Made by a program: the position numbers and the translations under genes. The notes under the pieces are model-generated. The model did no database searches. It was given only the letters and a program-made list of their open reading frames with translations, and was not told where the DNA came from. 64,000 nucleotides of DNA, from NCBI GenBank assembly GCA_039881145.1, contig JAYKKI010000023.1:3882501-3946500 (forward strand), in the 5' to 3' direction. This DNA comes from Druceiella hillmani (Eukaryota; Arthropoda; Insecta; Lepidoptera; Hepialidae). This document shows positions 47,700 through 59,384 of the stretch, one piece after another (the stretch's first letter is position 1; every line of letters starts with the position of its first letter).

Positions 47700-48428
47700 T
47701 CATCACCTAGAAAGAGTAATAATCAACTTCTCTGGTATAGCACCAATTACATAACTCTTTCTCCTTAACTACATATGATATGAAAATCCTCTTAATATGA
47801 TATGAAAAACACATTAAAAATTTCATTTGAATTAGTTTACGTGACTGATGTCAACGCGTTGTCGACATACATGAAGAATGGTTAAAAGCGAAACAAATAA
47901 AGATAATTGAGGAAAAATAAAATCTATTATCAACGTTTTTTTCCATTCGAATAGCGTAGCAAAATCACGTTCCGCGCTGAACGTGTTAAAATTGCTCTTT
48001 ACATTATATACAAATTACGTCGATATACGTTCGACGGAACTTCAGTCAATATACTACGTTAATGAATTAAGGTAAACATCGATACGTCGATATTCAATCA
48101 GTTTTGTATCTACAAATTCTTTCTTTTATTATTTTGCAATGTCTTAAAGACCGAAGATTATTATTAACAATGGCTGGAAAGTGTAAAGAAATTTGCAAAG
48201 ACTTGAATCATTTTAACACATTTTTTTTCATATATACGTATTTCCATTATTTTCGTCTTCCCTGCATCAATATATCAGTGTTACTAACAAAACAGACTAG
48301 ACGTTTATAAACCTTATCATGGGAAAATAAATTTTAAGTCAAAATCATATTCGGTTGCCAAACCATTCACGAAATATCACTTTCACTTCGACAAAATATA
48401 ACTAATAAAATTACAAAATCAAGTCTCT
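47700..48428. other. Unassigned
   Basis: No gene recognised. The plus frame 48104-48310 has no visible domain. Confidence 0.5.
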
Positions 48429-48565
48429 GCCATCTTGGATCCGCCATTTTGTTAATAATGTTCTTTCATATAGAAAATAAATGGGCTTATAGTCGAGATA
48501 GTATGCAATTTGACCTGTCATCTTGAATCCGCCATTTTATTAATAATGTTCTTTTATACAGAAAA
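48429..48565. repeat. Direct repeat of about 50 bp, 88 bp apart
   Basis: 'gccatcttggatccgccatt' at 48429 and 'gtcatcttgaatccgccatt' at 48517 are each followed by 'aataatgttctt' and 'agaaaa'. Confidence 0.85.
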
Positions 48566-50296
48566 ACAGAAAATTCAAAGAAAAGCAAACTCCTACAAAC
48601 AAATGTACAGCTCAATATTACCAAAGCTACTATTTTAATTCTACTCGGGTATTTATATATCAAGCTGAGAATTATCATTTTGAAAGCTATTTTATAAAAC
48701 AATAGCATCGCTCCCCGTATTCCGACCATATGTATGTTTCAGCAGCTTCAACGTAATCCTCTTTAAATCATTACTGACCAGCGCGTAGAACCGTTTGTAG
48801 CATTAATGCGTAATATTCACTCAACGGATAACGCTACACTGCACCAACAGACCCATTATGGAAAGCTGGAGCTCAGCAAACTAGATCAGCTGACCGTGTT
48901 ATAGCCTATTGTGGTAAATAGCCGCTTTAAGCTATTCTTGTTTGTGTCGATGTCCGTTAGCGAATATTGAGTTTATCCATCTCCTGTCTTACCAGTGACT
49001 GATTTATGAACAACAGCGCTCTCCTCGTCGTAGACTTTTTATTCAGACTAGTTCTTCCAAAGGAGCCAATGGAGACAAATTTTACTTGATTCGACTCAAA
49101 AAAATCAAAAAATCTACAACGCTTTAAACCAGACCGGTTCTTACAATGGAGCAAGTTACACACCTTAGAAATTTTGCTTGATTCATCTAAAAAAATCTAC
49201 AGCTTTCAACGTGTTTTCTTTGATATTAGCTATGGACGCATCATCACATAACTGCACAACCCATAATAAATGTTCGATTTATTGCAAAAGCCGTTGAATG
49301 CCGTGTTTCCGCAGATATTTATTCCAAAAACCAAAGAACCTTTAAACAACTTAATTCAGTTGTGGAATTATGGTTCTGCATTTTATACTTCTCTTCTTTT
49401 GTACTGGCATTCAATCTTTCAACATAATATTCCCAAAGCATCTCCTCATATATGAATTGCTCCTAAACATTAAATATTCCTCGATGTTGAACACAATTCA
49501 CCTACTTCTATGATCTGTGGAGTTGGAACTTTTCACTTCAGGTTTTTAAGCATATGGTCGTACAAATACTTTTGACAAATCCGTTTGTTGACATTGCTTA
49601 AACCGTATATCTGATTAACGTTGAGAGGTATGCTCGTAATGTTGCGTCGGCCTAAATGAGCCATATTCAAAACCAGTCGCAAATCATTATTTATTTACAA
49701 TACCTTAAAGTTTTGTCATCTATATGAGTTTAATTACAAATTATAACACAACAACCGCTCTAAACGGAATTAAAAATAAAAAAAAACAACCCCATTAAAC
49801 GCTACAGAGAAAGCAAGTAAATGAGGCATTTTTTAAATTCAGATTTTAGATACAAAAAAGTATTTAAATCTCTCTATCCATAACTGCCATCTCCAAGAAG
49901 GGTAGGTTAGGTAGCAATGATGGTGCATTACGCGGCAAAATTACGACCCTCATCTCGCAAGGGCGCCATTTTCGTACCGTATGGAGGGTGGCCGACCTAT
50001 CCACTAACGCTAAGATGGATACTACATATATTCATAATATCCAACGTTCCACTGTATAGTCGTGAATAATTTAGTGGCTGACACACAACTTCAAATTGTT
50101 TTTTTTTTTGTAAAATGCCATCAAAAGGTAAATGTTGGATATGGCAAGAGGTCTGTGTCGAGCTGAAACTTTGTGAATTTTAGGAAAAAAGCAATGTCTT
50201 AAAAATGTACTTAACAAGGTTTCACTACAAAAGTAACTGTTAATTTGGATCCAAACATTTTCAAAATAATTAGGGATATGCACAAATCAAATTTAA
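48566..50296. other. Unassigned
   Basis: No gene recognised. 49905-50010 is slightly GC-richer. Short open frames (48957-49163, 49270-49455, 50071-50283) have no recognisable features. Confidence 0.5.
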
Positions 50297-50456
50297 TAAA
50301 AATGTAACGCTCGCTTCTAACCGTATTGCGTACATGGTATTACAAAACTTAAAAATGTAACGCTCGCTTCTAACCGTATTGCGTACATGGTATTACAAAA
50401 CTTAAAAATGTAACGCTCGCTTCTAACCGTATTGCGTACATGGTATTACAAAACTT
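50297..50456. repeat. 53-bp tandem triplication, perfect copies
   Basis: 'aatgtaacgctcgcttctaa' starts at 50301, 50354 and 50407. The three units show no differences, so the array is very young. Confidence 0.97.
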
Positions 50457-51009
50457 TTTGTAAAGTCTCTGCTGCTTAGATCGGAAACCCCCATTAGTTA
50501 GCCATCTATGATTACGTACTTGATCACATGTCCCTGTTTACTTGTGCCTACATGAAAAACGCATTGTGCGTCATTCAACGTACCAAGACGGAATGTCGTC
50601 CTTGAGTAGATCCTTCGATTACTTCAACCGAGCTTCGATTACTTCGAGTACTTTGATGTTACGCGAGTATTTCTATTGTCACCGTGAACCATTTCGGAAC
50701 CGTTCAAGAATAGTATGTATAACCAATCATAGTTTATTTACGTTAGCGACATTAATCGACAGATTTTACGAACGACAGATTCTAAAACTAATTTTTCGCA
50801 ATATACTTTTCTTAACAATTATGAGGACATTAATATTTGACACTTTCACAAGCAATTTGTAATTAAGTAAAATGTATGAACGTAAAACTATGTATCTATA
50901 ATAAAAACTATTGCCTAAAATTGCAGTTCGCAACTTACAACTCCTAAGATCGAGATAATTCAAATGTAAAGGCATGGAATGTATGAGCGTCTCCTTAAAA
51001 TAAAATTGT
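50457..51009. other. Unassigned
   Basis: The plus frame 50542-50862 and minus frame 50766-50975 overlap and show no known features. Confidence 0.45.
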
Positions 51010-51500
51010 ACATTATTTTAAATACTGTTTTCCATATTTAAAAGATATGTTCCTCCAACAATTACAGAACAAGTATAAAATTAAATTGAAACTTGTCCAT
51101 AATTTTGAAATTTCAAATTTAAAACATATACATAATTCCAAATTTAAAACATAAGTTCCGTCCACAATTACTGAACAATATAAAATGAAATTGAAACTTG
51201 TCCATAATTTTGAAATTTCAAATTTAAAACATATACATATACATAATTCCAAATTTAAAACACAAGTTCCGTCCACAATTACTGAACAATATAAAATGAA
51301 ATTGAAACTTGTCCATAATTTTGAAATTTCAAATTTAAAACATATACATATACATAATTCCAAATTTAAAACACAAGTTCCGTCCACAATTACTGAACAA
51401 TATAAAATGAAATTGAAACTTGTATATAAGTTTAAATACTATTTTCCATATTTAAAACACAAGTTCCTCCGACAATTACAGAACGAGTATAAAATTGAAT
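51010..51500. repeat. 111-bp tandem array, about 4 copies
   Basis: 'aagttccgtccacaattact' starts at 51153, 51264 and 51375, with diverged or shortened units on both sides (51048, 51461). Because 111 is a multiple of three, long repeated frames open on both strands (51013-51387 minus, 51185-51538 plus). These are artefacts. Confidence 0.95.
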
Positions 51501-52499
51501 TGAAACTACTTCGTTTAAGATCTAAAATCATTACATAAGAGTACAACAAAATGTATATATAAAACAAAGGTCATTAACACTTTACATAATAATTGCACAC
51601 AATCCTTTATTTTCCAAACTGTAAGATCGAAAAACTAGAAACTATCTAACATGTGATACATGGACATGCAAAAAGTTCAGAAACACTAAAGCCAACTTTA
51701 TTATTAAATTGAATTGAAAAATCTATCTAAAATTACTGCTATAAGAATCGCGTGGTTAGTTGTAAATAACAAAAATATATAGCAGATTATTTTCTTTTGA
51801 TTTGTCTAATAAACAGAAAATGTTATTCCATTATGATAAACAAGTGCAAAAGCCTCGGCACGCGAGTATAACTCACGTTATAATTTTACCGCATTCAGTC
51901 GTTGTTACGCCTCACAAGTGCTGGTCATGTGTTAATCATGGCACATAATGAAAATTAATGAACAAACCGTTAATAATGACTAGTAATTAATAATTGAAAA
52001 TTTTAGTCATTAATCATGATTAGTGATTAAACTTATTGGGTATTAGTTATAACTAAAACTAAATTATTTGAGAAAACCCATTCACGGACGTAAAAAATCG
52101 TAAAAAATCATGAAAATATACCACTTAATATAAAGAAAAAATAAAAATATTACTAAGATAACACGGTAATAGTAGAATTAATAAAAGATTTAAGAAAAGT
52201 CATAATCATCACTTTATCTTTCATTTCTTGGTGCAGTTTAAATTACTCTTCATAATAATCCTTTTTGTCAGACAATTCGTCAGATAATCTATTGAATTTT
52301 GTACTTCGGAAAGGAAACCCATTTTTGCCAGGTTCCTAATGATGACACTGGCATATTTAGAAATATATTTTATCATAGGAATTTAGTCACAACTGAAACC
52401 TTTTTTAATCGTAAGTAATTTAATCAAGAATAATTACTACTAAAACTTTTAATTGATTAATGAATCGATTAAACAATTTTTTAATTACGGGCAACACTG
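51501..52499. other. Unassigned
   Basis: AT-rich with no gene or array recognised. Confidence 0.5.
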
Positions 52500-52985
52500 C
52501 ACCTTTCCGCATTCTGTGCTAGTTGGCACATTTTCAACGCATCCGGTTTACATGCACCTACTCCTGTACACAACTGTTGTCATGGCAACAAACTCCTCCA
52601 CTTCGCTACTATCGGCGGATATCCCCTTCCGAGGCCATAACTCCTTACAGTCGCACACGAACACACCTGCCGGGGCGTCGGGAGCCACAAACTCAATCAC
52701 CGTGTGCCACTGGAAAGCAGCTCCGAATCAGTTCATTACTATGTAAACTCGAGTACGTTGTACGGGCGCACGTTCCCGCTACACTATTCAATAATTCATT
52801 TCAGTGGAAACAAATAGTCGTAGGGAGGCGGAACGCACGCGGCACTTCGATTAGATATACAAACAGTCTGTCGATTAGTTTACGTTCCGAGCGTGAGCGT
52901 ATTTGTGGAGGTTTCGAACTTGCGGGCGTAGCCCGGGGGCGGGATGTCATTTTCAAAGAGCTCCATATGGGGGGGATACAACTTC
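52500..52985. promoter_or_regulatory. GC-rich island, possible promoter or exon region
   Basis: Nearly 500 bp of GC- and CpG-rich sequence in AT-rich DNA. Open frames exist on both strands: plus 52523-53080 (185 codons) and 52453-52746, and a shorter minus stretch around 52560-52735. None has a recognisable domain. 52576-52589 is a perfect match to the RFX X-box pattern. The composition suggests a promoter or first exon of a gene continuing outside, but strand and limits cannot be decided from sequence alone. Confidence 0.35.
52576..52589. promoter_or_regulatory. RFX X-box-like site
   Basis: 'gttgtcatggcaac' fits GTHNYYATRRNAAC, the X-box bound by RFX factors upstream of ciliary genes in animals. 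I roughly estimate 0.2-0.4 chance matches in a window this size, so location in a GC island is the only extra support. Confidence 0.3.
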
Positions 52986-53746
52986 ATGCTGTTGGTCAAG
53001 AACGCCTAGAATCATCTGTCATAATCACACATAAACCATATACGTATCTATCCGTGTCAGAATTCGTAAACAATCCATAAACAATATTAGATAGGACGAT
53101 ATAACATTGTCTATAGAATAGAGAAGACCGTGAAGGAAATGTTTTGTCATTTATCATTTGAAAGATTGTATTGAATAAAAAAAAATAATACCACGCAGAG
53201 GTGGCGTCATTTTTTTTATGAGAAACATTTTCTTGACAGAAATAAATAAAAATTATTTTAAATTACTTAGGTATTATTATTTACAGCCACTGAAGTATTT
53301 AAAGACTGCTACTTAAAAACTTGCAAGTTAAAATGTGGCAAGAACTAAAAAGTTAGAGTTTAAATATTTTAGTAGATAGAATATTTAGATGTCTAGTTAT
53401 AGATATAAAACCCTTGGTATACTAATTTACCTGTTAAGTTTACCTTTTTATACGCTTATGTATGTGAGAGCACAGGTCTGTATATATATGTATATCACCA
53501 AATTTATACCTGTTTGCAGGATGTCACAAAAGGTTAATAATTAAGACGTGATTAAATGAAGGAATAAGTATCAAAGACACGATATCAATAAAATCGCATC
53601 GTTTTTTTTTGGGATTGTAACAACTACTACGAAAAAAATATCTGTTGGTTATACTGTGTAAGGGACTGTGTGTTTGGTATACTGTGTAAAGTACATACAT
53701 GCCAAATATGTGGGTAGAAGAAAGTTTTATTTAAGGCAAAGAAACA
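52986..53746. other. Unassigned
   Basis: No gene or array recognised. Confidence 0.5.
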
Positions 53747-54297
53747 AAAACCGGCCAAGTGCGAGTCGGACTCGCACATATGGGTTCCCTAGCACCAAAC
53801 AATATTAAGTTTGTATTTCTCAAAGACACTGTGAAAAACAAAGTTATTGCTGTAGTCAAAAACTACACAACGTATCTTTTTTCATTGAAAGTTTACTTTA
53901 AGTTCTACTATTTTAATGTTTATAGACTTTCACACACGTTAGCTGAAAAATTAGAGGGCGGTACACTTATAAAGAATATAAGCGCTTACCTGACCAACTA
54001 TTGCCTTAAATAAAAGAGTTATTTTGAAACGTCTATATCATTTTTCAGAACATCTAACGATATCCCACACGCTTATATGTACACTGGATTTGTTTTTATC
54101 CCTCAGTTAAATTTATGAAGTGTCACCCTAATATTATTTATTTCCCATAATTCCATCATTTCATTGTATAGCGGTTTATAGAAGATATAGTGCTAAAAAT
54201 CTCAAAGTAAAATGACTCTCACATACGGACAGACAGATAAACGGACAAGACGTAATTATAAGAGTTCCGTTTTTCCATTTGGCTACGGAACCTTAAG
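53747..54297 (+). mobile_element. Common lepidopteran interspersed repeat (near full length)
   Basis: It begins 'accggccaagtgcgagtcgg' then 'actcgcacatatgggttccc', and ends with 'acggacagacagataaacgg', 'gttccgtttttccatttggc' and 'tacggaacc'. This pairing of ends is very common in moth and butterfly genomes. Fragments of the same family lie at about 21270, 26890 and 54490. The plus frame 53759-54013 inside it is not a gene. I do not assign it to a transposon class. Confidence 0.8.
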
Positions 54298-54483
54298 ACT
54301 GAAAAGATGTTACTTATACCCTTGTTCCATTCCCGTCTTCTTCTATTTTTATATAATTAAAGGAGTCGTGAGATTTAACCACGTTTGAGAAACACTATCC
54401 TACTTCAATCTGATCGCATTATGTTTACGAAAACCAGGAATAATCGGATAATTTATTATTTTTCTTTTTAATTTTCCACATGT

Positions 54484-54600
54484 TAACGGTTCCGTACCTC
54501 AAAAGGAAAAACGGAACCCTTGTAAGATCACTCACATTTCTGTGTGACTGTCAAATCTGTTTTTCTTGGAAACCGCTTGACGTGGAAACTTGTAGCAAGC
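54484..54600 (-). mobile_element. Inverted fragment of the same lepidopteran repeat
   Basis: 'ggttccgtacctcaaaagga' then 'aaaacggaacccttgtaaga' is the inverse of the distal end at 54260-54297, followed by 'tttttcttggaaaccgc' as in the fragment at 26958. The plus frame 54480-54860 runs through it. Confidence 0.7.
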
Positions 54601-54789
54601 ATCAACTCGCACGTACTTTAAAACGAACACTTGAAAATATACAAACAGAAATTGGAAGAGGAGACAAAATAAGTATGTACTCGAATTGTTTTTTTTTTAA
54701 TTCCACGTATAATGCGGAATATCCTTTGAAAGCACTAGTTATAAGGATCCCAAAAATATTTTTTGAAGTTATACTTCTTCAGGCGCGTT

Positions 54790-55095
54790 ATGAAAAAATT
54801 ATGAGAGTAAAATTTTACGATGCATACGCATGCACGATGCAACAAAAAACGACAGGCTGAAGTTGCTCACTAAACATGCGTGTAATGACTCATACTATAT
54901 TGATAAATAGTTATTGATTATTAGTTATTGATTAAGCTATTACATGATAGTTATTGAGGTATTTGTAAACACACGACACTTGTTTTATATTCATACAAAT
55001 CTAAGTTATATCTGTGCCTGTAAATTATATATATTTTAAGTGTGTTTCTCTAAGTGAAGTTAAGTTTCGGTATGTATTTATTTGAATTACAAATT
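54790..55095 (+). repeat. Dispersed ~300-bp repeat (inverse copy at 43165-43495)
   Basis: 'gtaaaattttacgatgcata', 'gcacgatgcaacaaaaaacg' and 'ctgaagttgctcactaaaca' mark one end. 'taagtgaagttaagtttcgg' and 'tatgtatttatttg' mark the other. Confidence 0.8.
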
Positions 55096-55224
55096 ATAAA
55101 TGTAAATCATTGTGCATACATAAATACACAAAAATTTTTTAGGTAGTATATCTTCATAAGCATACTGAAAAATATGCAAAGTTTATGTCTGCTTTTTGGG
55201 TTTTTAAAAAAGTATAGTTTTTTC

Positions 55225-55375
55225 ATAAAGTAGTTTTTAAAAATGTAGAGCTCTTAAAAAAGTAGTTTTTAAAAAAGTAGAGCTCTTAAAGAAATAGTTT
55301 TTAAAAAAGTAGAGTTTTTAAGAAAGTAGTTTTTAAAAAAGTAGAGATCTTAAAAAGTAGAGTTATAATTATGAA
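55225..55375. repeat. Degenerate 'gtagtttttaaaaa' minisatellite
   Basis: Alternating 'aagtagtttttaaaaaagta' and 'gagctcttaaaa' motifs repeat about four times with changes. Confidence 0.85.
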
Positions 55376-55449
55376 AAGTAGAGCTTTTGGAAGTCTATGC
55401 AAAGGTTGTAGGAAAACTATAGGGACGATTCTAGATGTCATAACTTTTA

Positions 55450-55620
55450 AATATGTACCATATTATTACGCCTGTGAAAGGCAATAGGCAATATATTTAC
55501 TTTGTGAAGCATTAATATTTGTAAACAGTTTGAGAGAAGTACTATGTACATTTGAATATTTATAAGAACCTAAATATGTACGAAACACTCGTAGTTCTAC
55601 TCGTACTTGACAGGTTTTAG
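55450..55620 (+). repeat. Copy of the 'cctagtatatcttt' dispersed repeat
   Basis: 'ttacgcctgtgaaaggcaat' then 'aggcaatatatttac', 'aatatgtacgaaacactcgt' and 'agttctactcgtacttgaca' align with 4038-4190 and 16285-16440, and with the inverse of 32942-33100. Confidence 0.65.
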
Positions 55621-55984
55621 TACTGTTTGAAATTTATTAATTAAAATGGCCCCTCTTCTCCATCGCTTAACATTGTCTTCTAGAATTCTGATTTTGAACA
55701 TTTGCTCTCGCGTTTAATCAAATGATTGACATCTACATAAACTGAGTTAACCCTAATTTCGTTCCATGTAATCCGTTATCCCTCCTAAAGATTTAATAAT
55801 ATATAAATCTGAACATTTGGTTGTTTGTTGACAATCCTGATAAATCATTCAATATTAAAATTGACATACAAAAATGTTTAATTTTTGTTAAAATGTAACA
55901 TCTTTTATATTGATATAGGAAACGTTGAGCGGTAATACTTTAGCGTGTCATCCACGTTTCACGGTATATGCTAGCCCCATCTAT

Positions 55985-56655
55985 TGGTCATCTTTACATA
56001 GTATAAAACAAAGTCGCTTCCCGCGTCTGTCTGCCCCTATAAGCTTAGATCTTTTAAACTACACAAAGGATTTTGATGTGGTTTTCACTATCAATCAGAT
56101 AATTTCTTCCTGAAGGTTTATAGGTGTAATACATGCATGTTATATTTACAGGAAATATAAAAAAAAGTTAATATTTCGTGAAAAAGTAATTTTTTGGAGG
56201 ATTTCATTGCTAACGCTGACTAAACTTTACGAGATATATCAAAATGTTTTTATTTAAAAATATCTAGAAAAAAGTCGGAGATGGCATATACATACCTATA
56301 TCCTACGGATAACCCACAGTGGTCACTGTGGGTTATTCGATTTTAATTAATTTTTTTGTAAAGTATACTTTCGAAGTTATTTTGATCAATATTACATTAA
56401 TCTTTATTTAATTAAATAAGTTGATTTTGTTGGGCATTTAACGTAGATAAAATTTGCTCTTTATGGCAAATCGTTATCATTAATATTTAGGAAGATATCA
56501 CAGATTTAAAATGACCAAAAATCAGTATTCGCGATGCCATTGCCGTGTACGGACGGCGGCGGCGCGTGAATGACAGTAATATTATTAATCGTTCCACAAT
56601 TACACCACATTAGGTCCGACATTGCACCCGTGCGAAGCCGGGGCAGGACGCTAGT
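55985..56655 (+). mobile_element. Helitron-like non-autonomous element
   Basis: The 5' part 'aaacaaagtcgcttcccgcg', 'tctgtctgcccctataagct' and 'aggattttgatgtggttttc' and the 3' terminus 'acccgtgcgaagccggggca' with 'ggacgctagt' (CTAG at 56651-56654) are the two ends of a very common arthropod Helitron group. Inside is a perfect 13-bp palindrome (56309-56336) and a short GC-rich segment at 56525-56580 unlike the rest. No Rep/helicase coding sequence is present, so it is non-autonomous. Confidence 0.65.
56309..56336. repeat. Perfect 13-bp palindrome with 2-base loop
   Basis: 'ataacccacagtg', GT, 'cactgtgggttat'. Confidence 0.95.
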
Positions 56656-57004
56656 AGTGGAGTATCAATAACACGATTACGATTTGGACTTTCCGATTTA
56701 ACTCTTACATTTAACTCCCTTCAATTGCATCGTTATTGCTTGTTACCCTCACTTTCTAAATAATATATAATATACCCTATGTCCGTCTGAACACTATAAG
56801 TTATACAAGTTTCATTATAATCAGTTAAGTAATTTTAGTCGGTTTATTCTAAACCCTAAAAATAAACAAAAAAAAACTTTCTTCTGTATAAAATTAGTAT
56901 AATTTATACGTTTATGACGTTCCCAATAGCCCGACATAGTCAGCTGGACAGCGTTGGTGTAGTCATAACGCATAAACAATCATAGACAAAAATATCAAGC
57001 ACCC
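56656..57004. other. Unassigned
   Basis: No gene or array recognised. Confidence 0.5.
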
Positions 57005-57388
57005 CTATAATAATCTATTAATTAGAAAAATATTCAAAATACGCTACATATTCTAAGTTATTTAATAATGGAAGATTTCAAAATCCTATAATCTATTAAA
57101 TAGAACAATATTCAAAAGACGCTACCTATTCTAAGTCATTTAATAATGGAAGCTTTCAAAATCCTATAATCTATTAACTAGAGCAATATTCAAAAGACGC
57201 TTCCTATTCTAAGCTATTTAATAATGGAAGCTATTAACTAGAACAATATTCAAAAGACGCTACCTACTCTTAGTCATTTAATAATGGAAGCTTTCAAAAT
57301 CCTATAATCTATTAACTAGAATAATATTTCAAAGACGCTACTCTATTCTAAATCATTTAATAATGGTTTTAAGTCATTTAACCTGGCT
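57005..57388. repeat. 78-bp tandem array, 5 copies
   Basis: 'tattcaaaagacgctaccta' starts at 57031, 57109, 57187, 57247 and 57325. The fourth interval is 60 bp because 18 bases ('tttcaaaatcctataatc') are deleted. Confidence 0.95.
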
Positions 57389-58072
57389 TGAATAAGAGGA
57401 AAAGTTATCGTAAAAATCGTAAAGCATCTGGTCAGCAAATGAAAGAAACTGCATTTTCGTTTGTAAATACAAATATACTCACACTGGAGTCGTAGCTCGT
57501 CGTAACGTAAACAATATTCCTTATTTGATCAAAATTTGTTTGTTCGACTAATCTGCACAATATAATGCATCAAAAAATGAACTCAGTGAAAGTCAACGCT
57601 TAAAAATACTGTTTTCATAGGAACAAGGGATATCGCACATGGAAATCTCAAAACCTGTGAAATATTCGAGAAGCTCTATACAAACTGCAGTTAAACATTT
57701 TCTTGAGACAGTCTCCCAATTATATAAGAAGAGAAATGATCGAAAGAGTGGCCACGATAATGTGCGACTGAAATTTGATCCTCAAACCTCTCGGAAACTA
57801 TAAGGAAGTCGTCTTTTGAGCTAGCTGCTAGCTGTCAGAAGAAATCAGAAGGCCTATTAGTAATTGGAATAAATAAGACTTCTGAAGAAATCAGAGGGCT
57901 CATTTAGGCAAGTGACTAAAAGGTACAAATGAAAAATAAGAAGGTTCATCTAGATAAGGGGCACCAGCATTTACCTAAAAACTATGCTTATGTGGTCAAA
58001 TTAATTAACAAATTAGCCTAATTTCGTTAAAAAAGAAACAAAATATACATTTATTAAACTTAACTGAAAATT
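57389..58072. other. Unassigned
   Basis: No gene or array recognised. Confidence 0.5.
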
Positions 58073-58926
58073 GGATTCATCTAATAACACATAGGGAGAG
58101 TCTCTAGTATAGAACCAACTTTAGCCAAACTTTCTTTTCTGTCTCCAAACGGCATAGACTTCTTCCCCGTCGTTCCTTCTCGTTTAATAACTAATGAGCC
58201 TTCAGATTTCTTTGAACATTCGAACAGTAAAATTTTAATTTCTATCTTCCGAGTCAATTTTCAGTCATTTCTTGCTGTACGCCATCGGTTTGAGCTCCTT
58301 GGGTGCGTTGGGGTCCAGCAAGTTAGATTCATCTAATAACACATAGGGAGAGTCTCTAGTATAGAACCAACTTTAGCAAAGCTTTCTTTTCTTTCTCCAA
58401 ACAGCATAGACTTCTTCCCCGTCGTTCCTTTAAGTTCGTTATCATCTTCTCGTTTAAGAACTAATGAACCTTCAGATTTCTTTGAACATTCGAGCAGTAA
58501 AATTTTAATTTCTGTCTTCCGAGTTAATTTTCAATCATTTCTTGCTGTACGCTATCGGTTTGAGCTCCTTGGGTGCGTTGAGGTCCAGCAAGTTAGATTC
58601 ATCTAATAACACATAAGGATACTAATAACACATAAGCAAATTGGATTCATCTAATAACACATAGGGAGAGTCTCTAGTATAGAACCAACTTCAGCCAAGC
58701 TTTCTTTTCTTCCTCCTAACGGCATAGACTTCTTCCCCGCCTTGTGGTTCCTTTTAAGTTCGTTATCAACTTCTCGTTTAAGAAATAACGAGCCCTTCAG
58801 ATCTCTTTGAACATTCGAGCAGTAAAATTTTAATTTCTGTCTTCCGAGTCAATTTTCAGTCATTTCTTGCTGTACGCCATCGGTTTGAGCTCCTTGGGTG
58901 CGTTGGGGTCCAGCAAGTTAGACGGG
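58073..58926. repeat. Tandem triplication of a ~270-bp unit containing open frames
   Basis: Units open with 'ggattcatctaataacacat' at about 58073, 58325 and 58648 and close with 'ttgggtgcgttggggtccag'. The first lacks 18 bases present in the others ('ttaagttcgttatcatct'). A 48-bp partial copy lies between units 2 and 3. On the minus strand units 1 and 2 keep a frame of about 50-60 codons ('KKSEGSLVLKRE', 'GKKSMLFGERKES', 'VGSILETLPMCY' then stop), while unit 3 is frameshifted. Another minus frame ends in '...LLDPNAPKELKPMAYSKK' in all units. Confidence 0.92.
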
Positions 58927-58950
58927 TCGCAGCGTGCGCCGCTGCTAGCG
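58860..58950 (-). other. Possible terminal exon (last 29 codons of an unknown protein)
   Basis: In the third unit the minus frame runs from a plausible splice acceptor ('gctttagtcag', just above 58950) through 'ASSGARCDPSNLLDPNAPKE' and 'LKPMAYSKK' to TGA at 58860-58862. Units 1 and 2 carry only the last 20 codons (stops at 58265 and 58535). The few differences among units are mostly amino-acid changing, so selection on protein is not supported. I do not recognise the sequence. The plus frame 58867-59178 over the same DNA is an alternative reading without support. Confidence 0.25.
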
Positions 58951-59300
58951 CTGACTAAAGCTTACAGAACCTGTTCAACGGATGCATTGCCGAATTCAGC
59001 GGGTCTTTTGCCTGCCAACCTTGTAGAACCCGCAGCAAATTTCATTCTGGCGCGTGGCAAGAGTTTCGATGCGGGTCAATTATACTTTGAATTTTTGGCA
59101 GGGCAGTTTTTGACTCCAAGGGGGAAACAACAAAGTTATTTTTCCTCGATGTGTTCGAGCGTACTACGCTGTTTTTAACGTGACATGGCGCATTCTGTGC
59201 CAGCTTATCTTGATTCGCCCTTAGAAATAGCCCGGCGTGTTCCCGCAGTTCCAAAACGCAGGACCTGAACCACGTACTGTTTCATTACAGTGAGCACGAC
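58951..59300. other. GC-moderate segment of unknown nature
   Basis: Richer in GC than its surroundings, with open frames on both strands (58867-59178 plus, 59042-59254 minus) that resemble nothing I know. Because a LINE-associated repeat follows at 59385, it may be decayed LINE sequence. Confidence 0.3.
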
Positions 59301-59384
59301 GATGCGCATTGAGTTTTGTTAGAAAGCATGCGTCCTATTGTTAGAATAGAATCACTCGGAGCTGAAGGGAGTGGTATTTTTAGT

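Noticed and set aside
47656..47700. Rho-independent terminator
   Set aside because: Stem-loop plus T run looks like one, but the context is a eukaryotic genome with no bacterial gene nearby.
51013..51538. Open frames of 124 (minus) and 117 (plus) codons with repeated peptides
   Set aside because: They are produced by the 111-bp tandem array, whose length is a multiple of three. Both strands are open, which points to an artefact.
52523..53080. 185-codon plus frame
   Set aside because: It is explained by the low stop-codon frequency of the GC island. A second plus frame and a minus frame are also open there, and no domain is visible.
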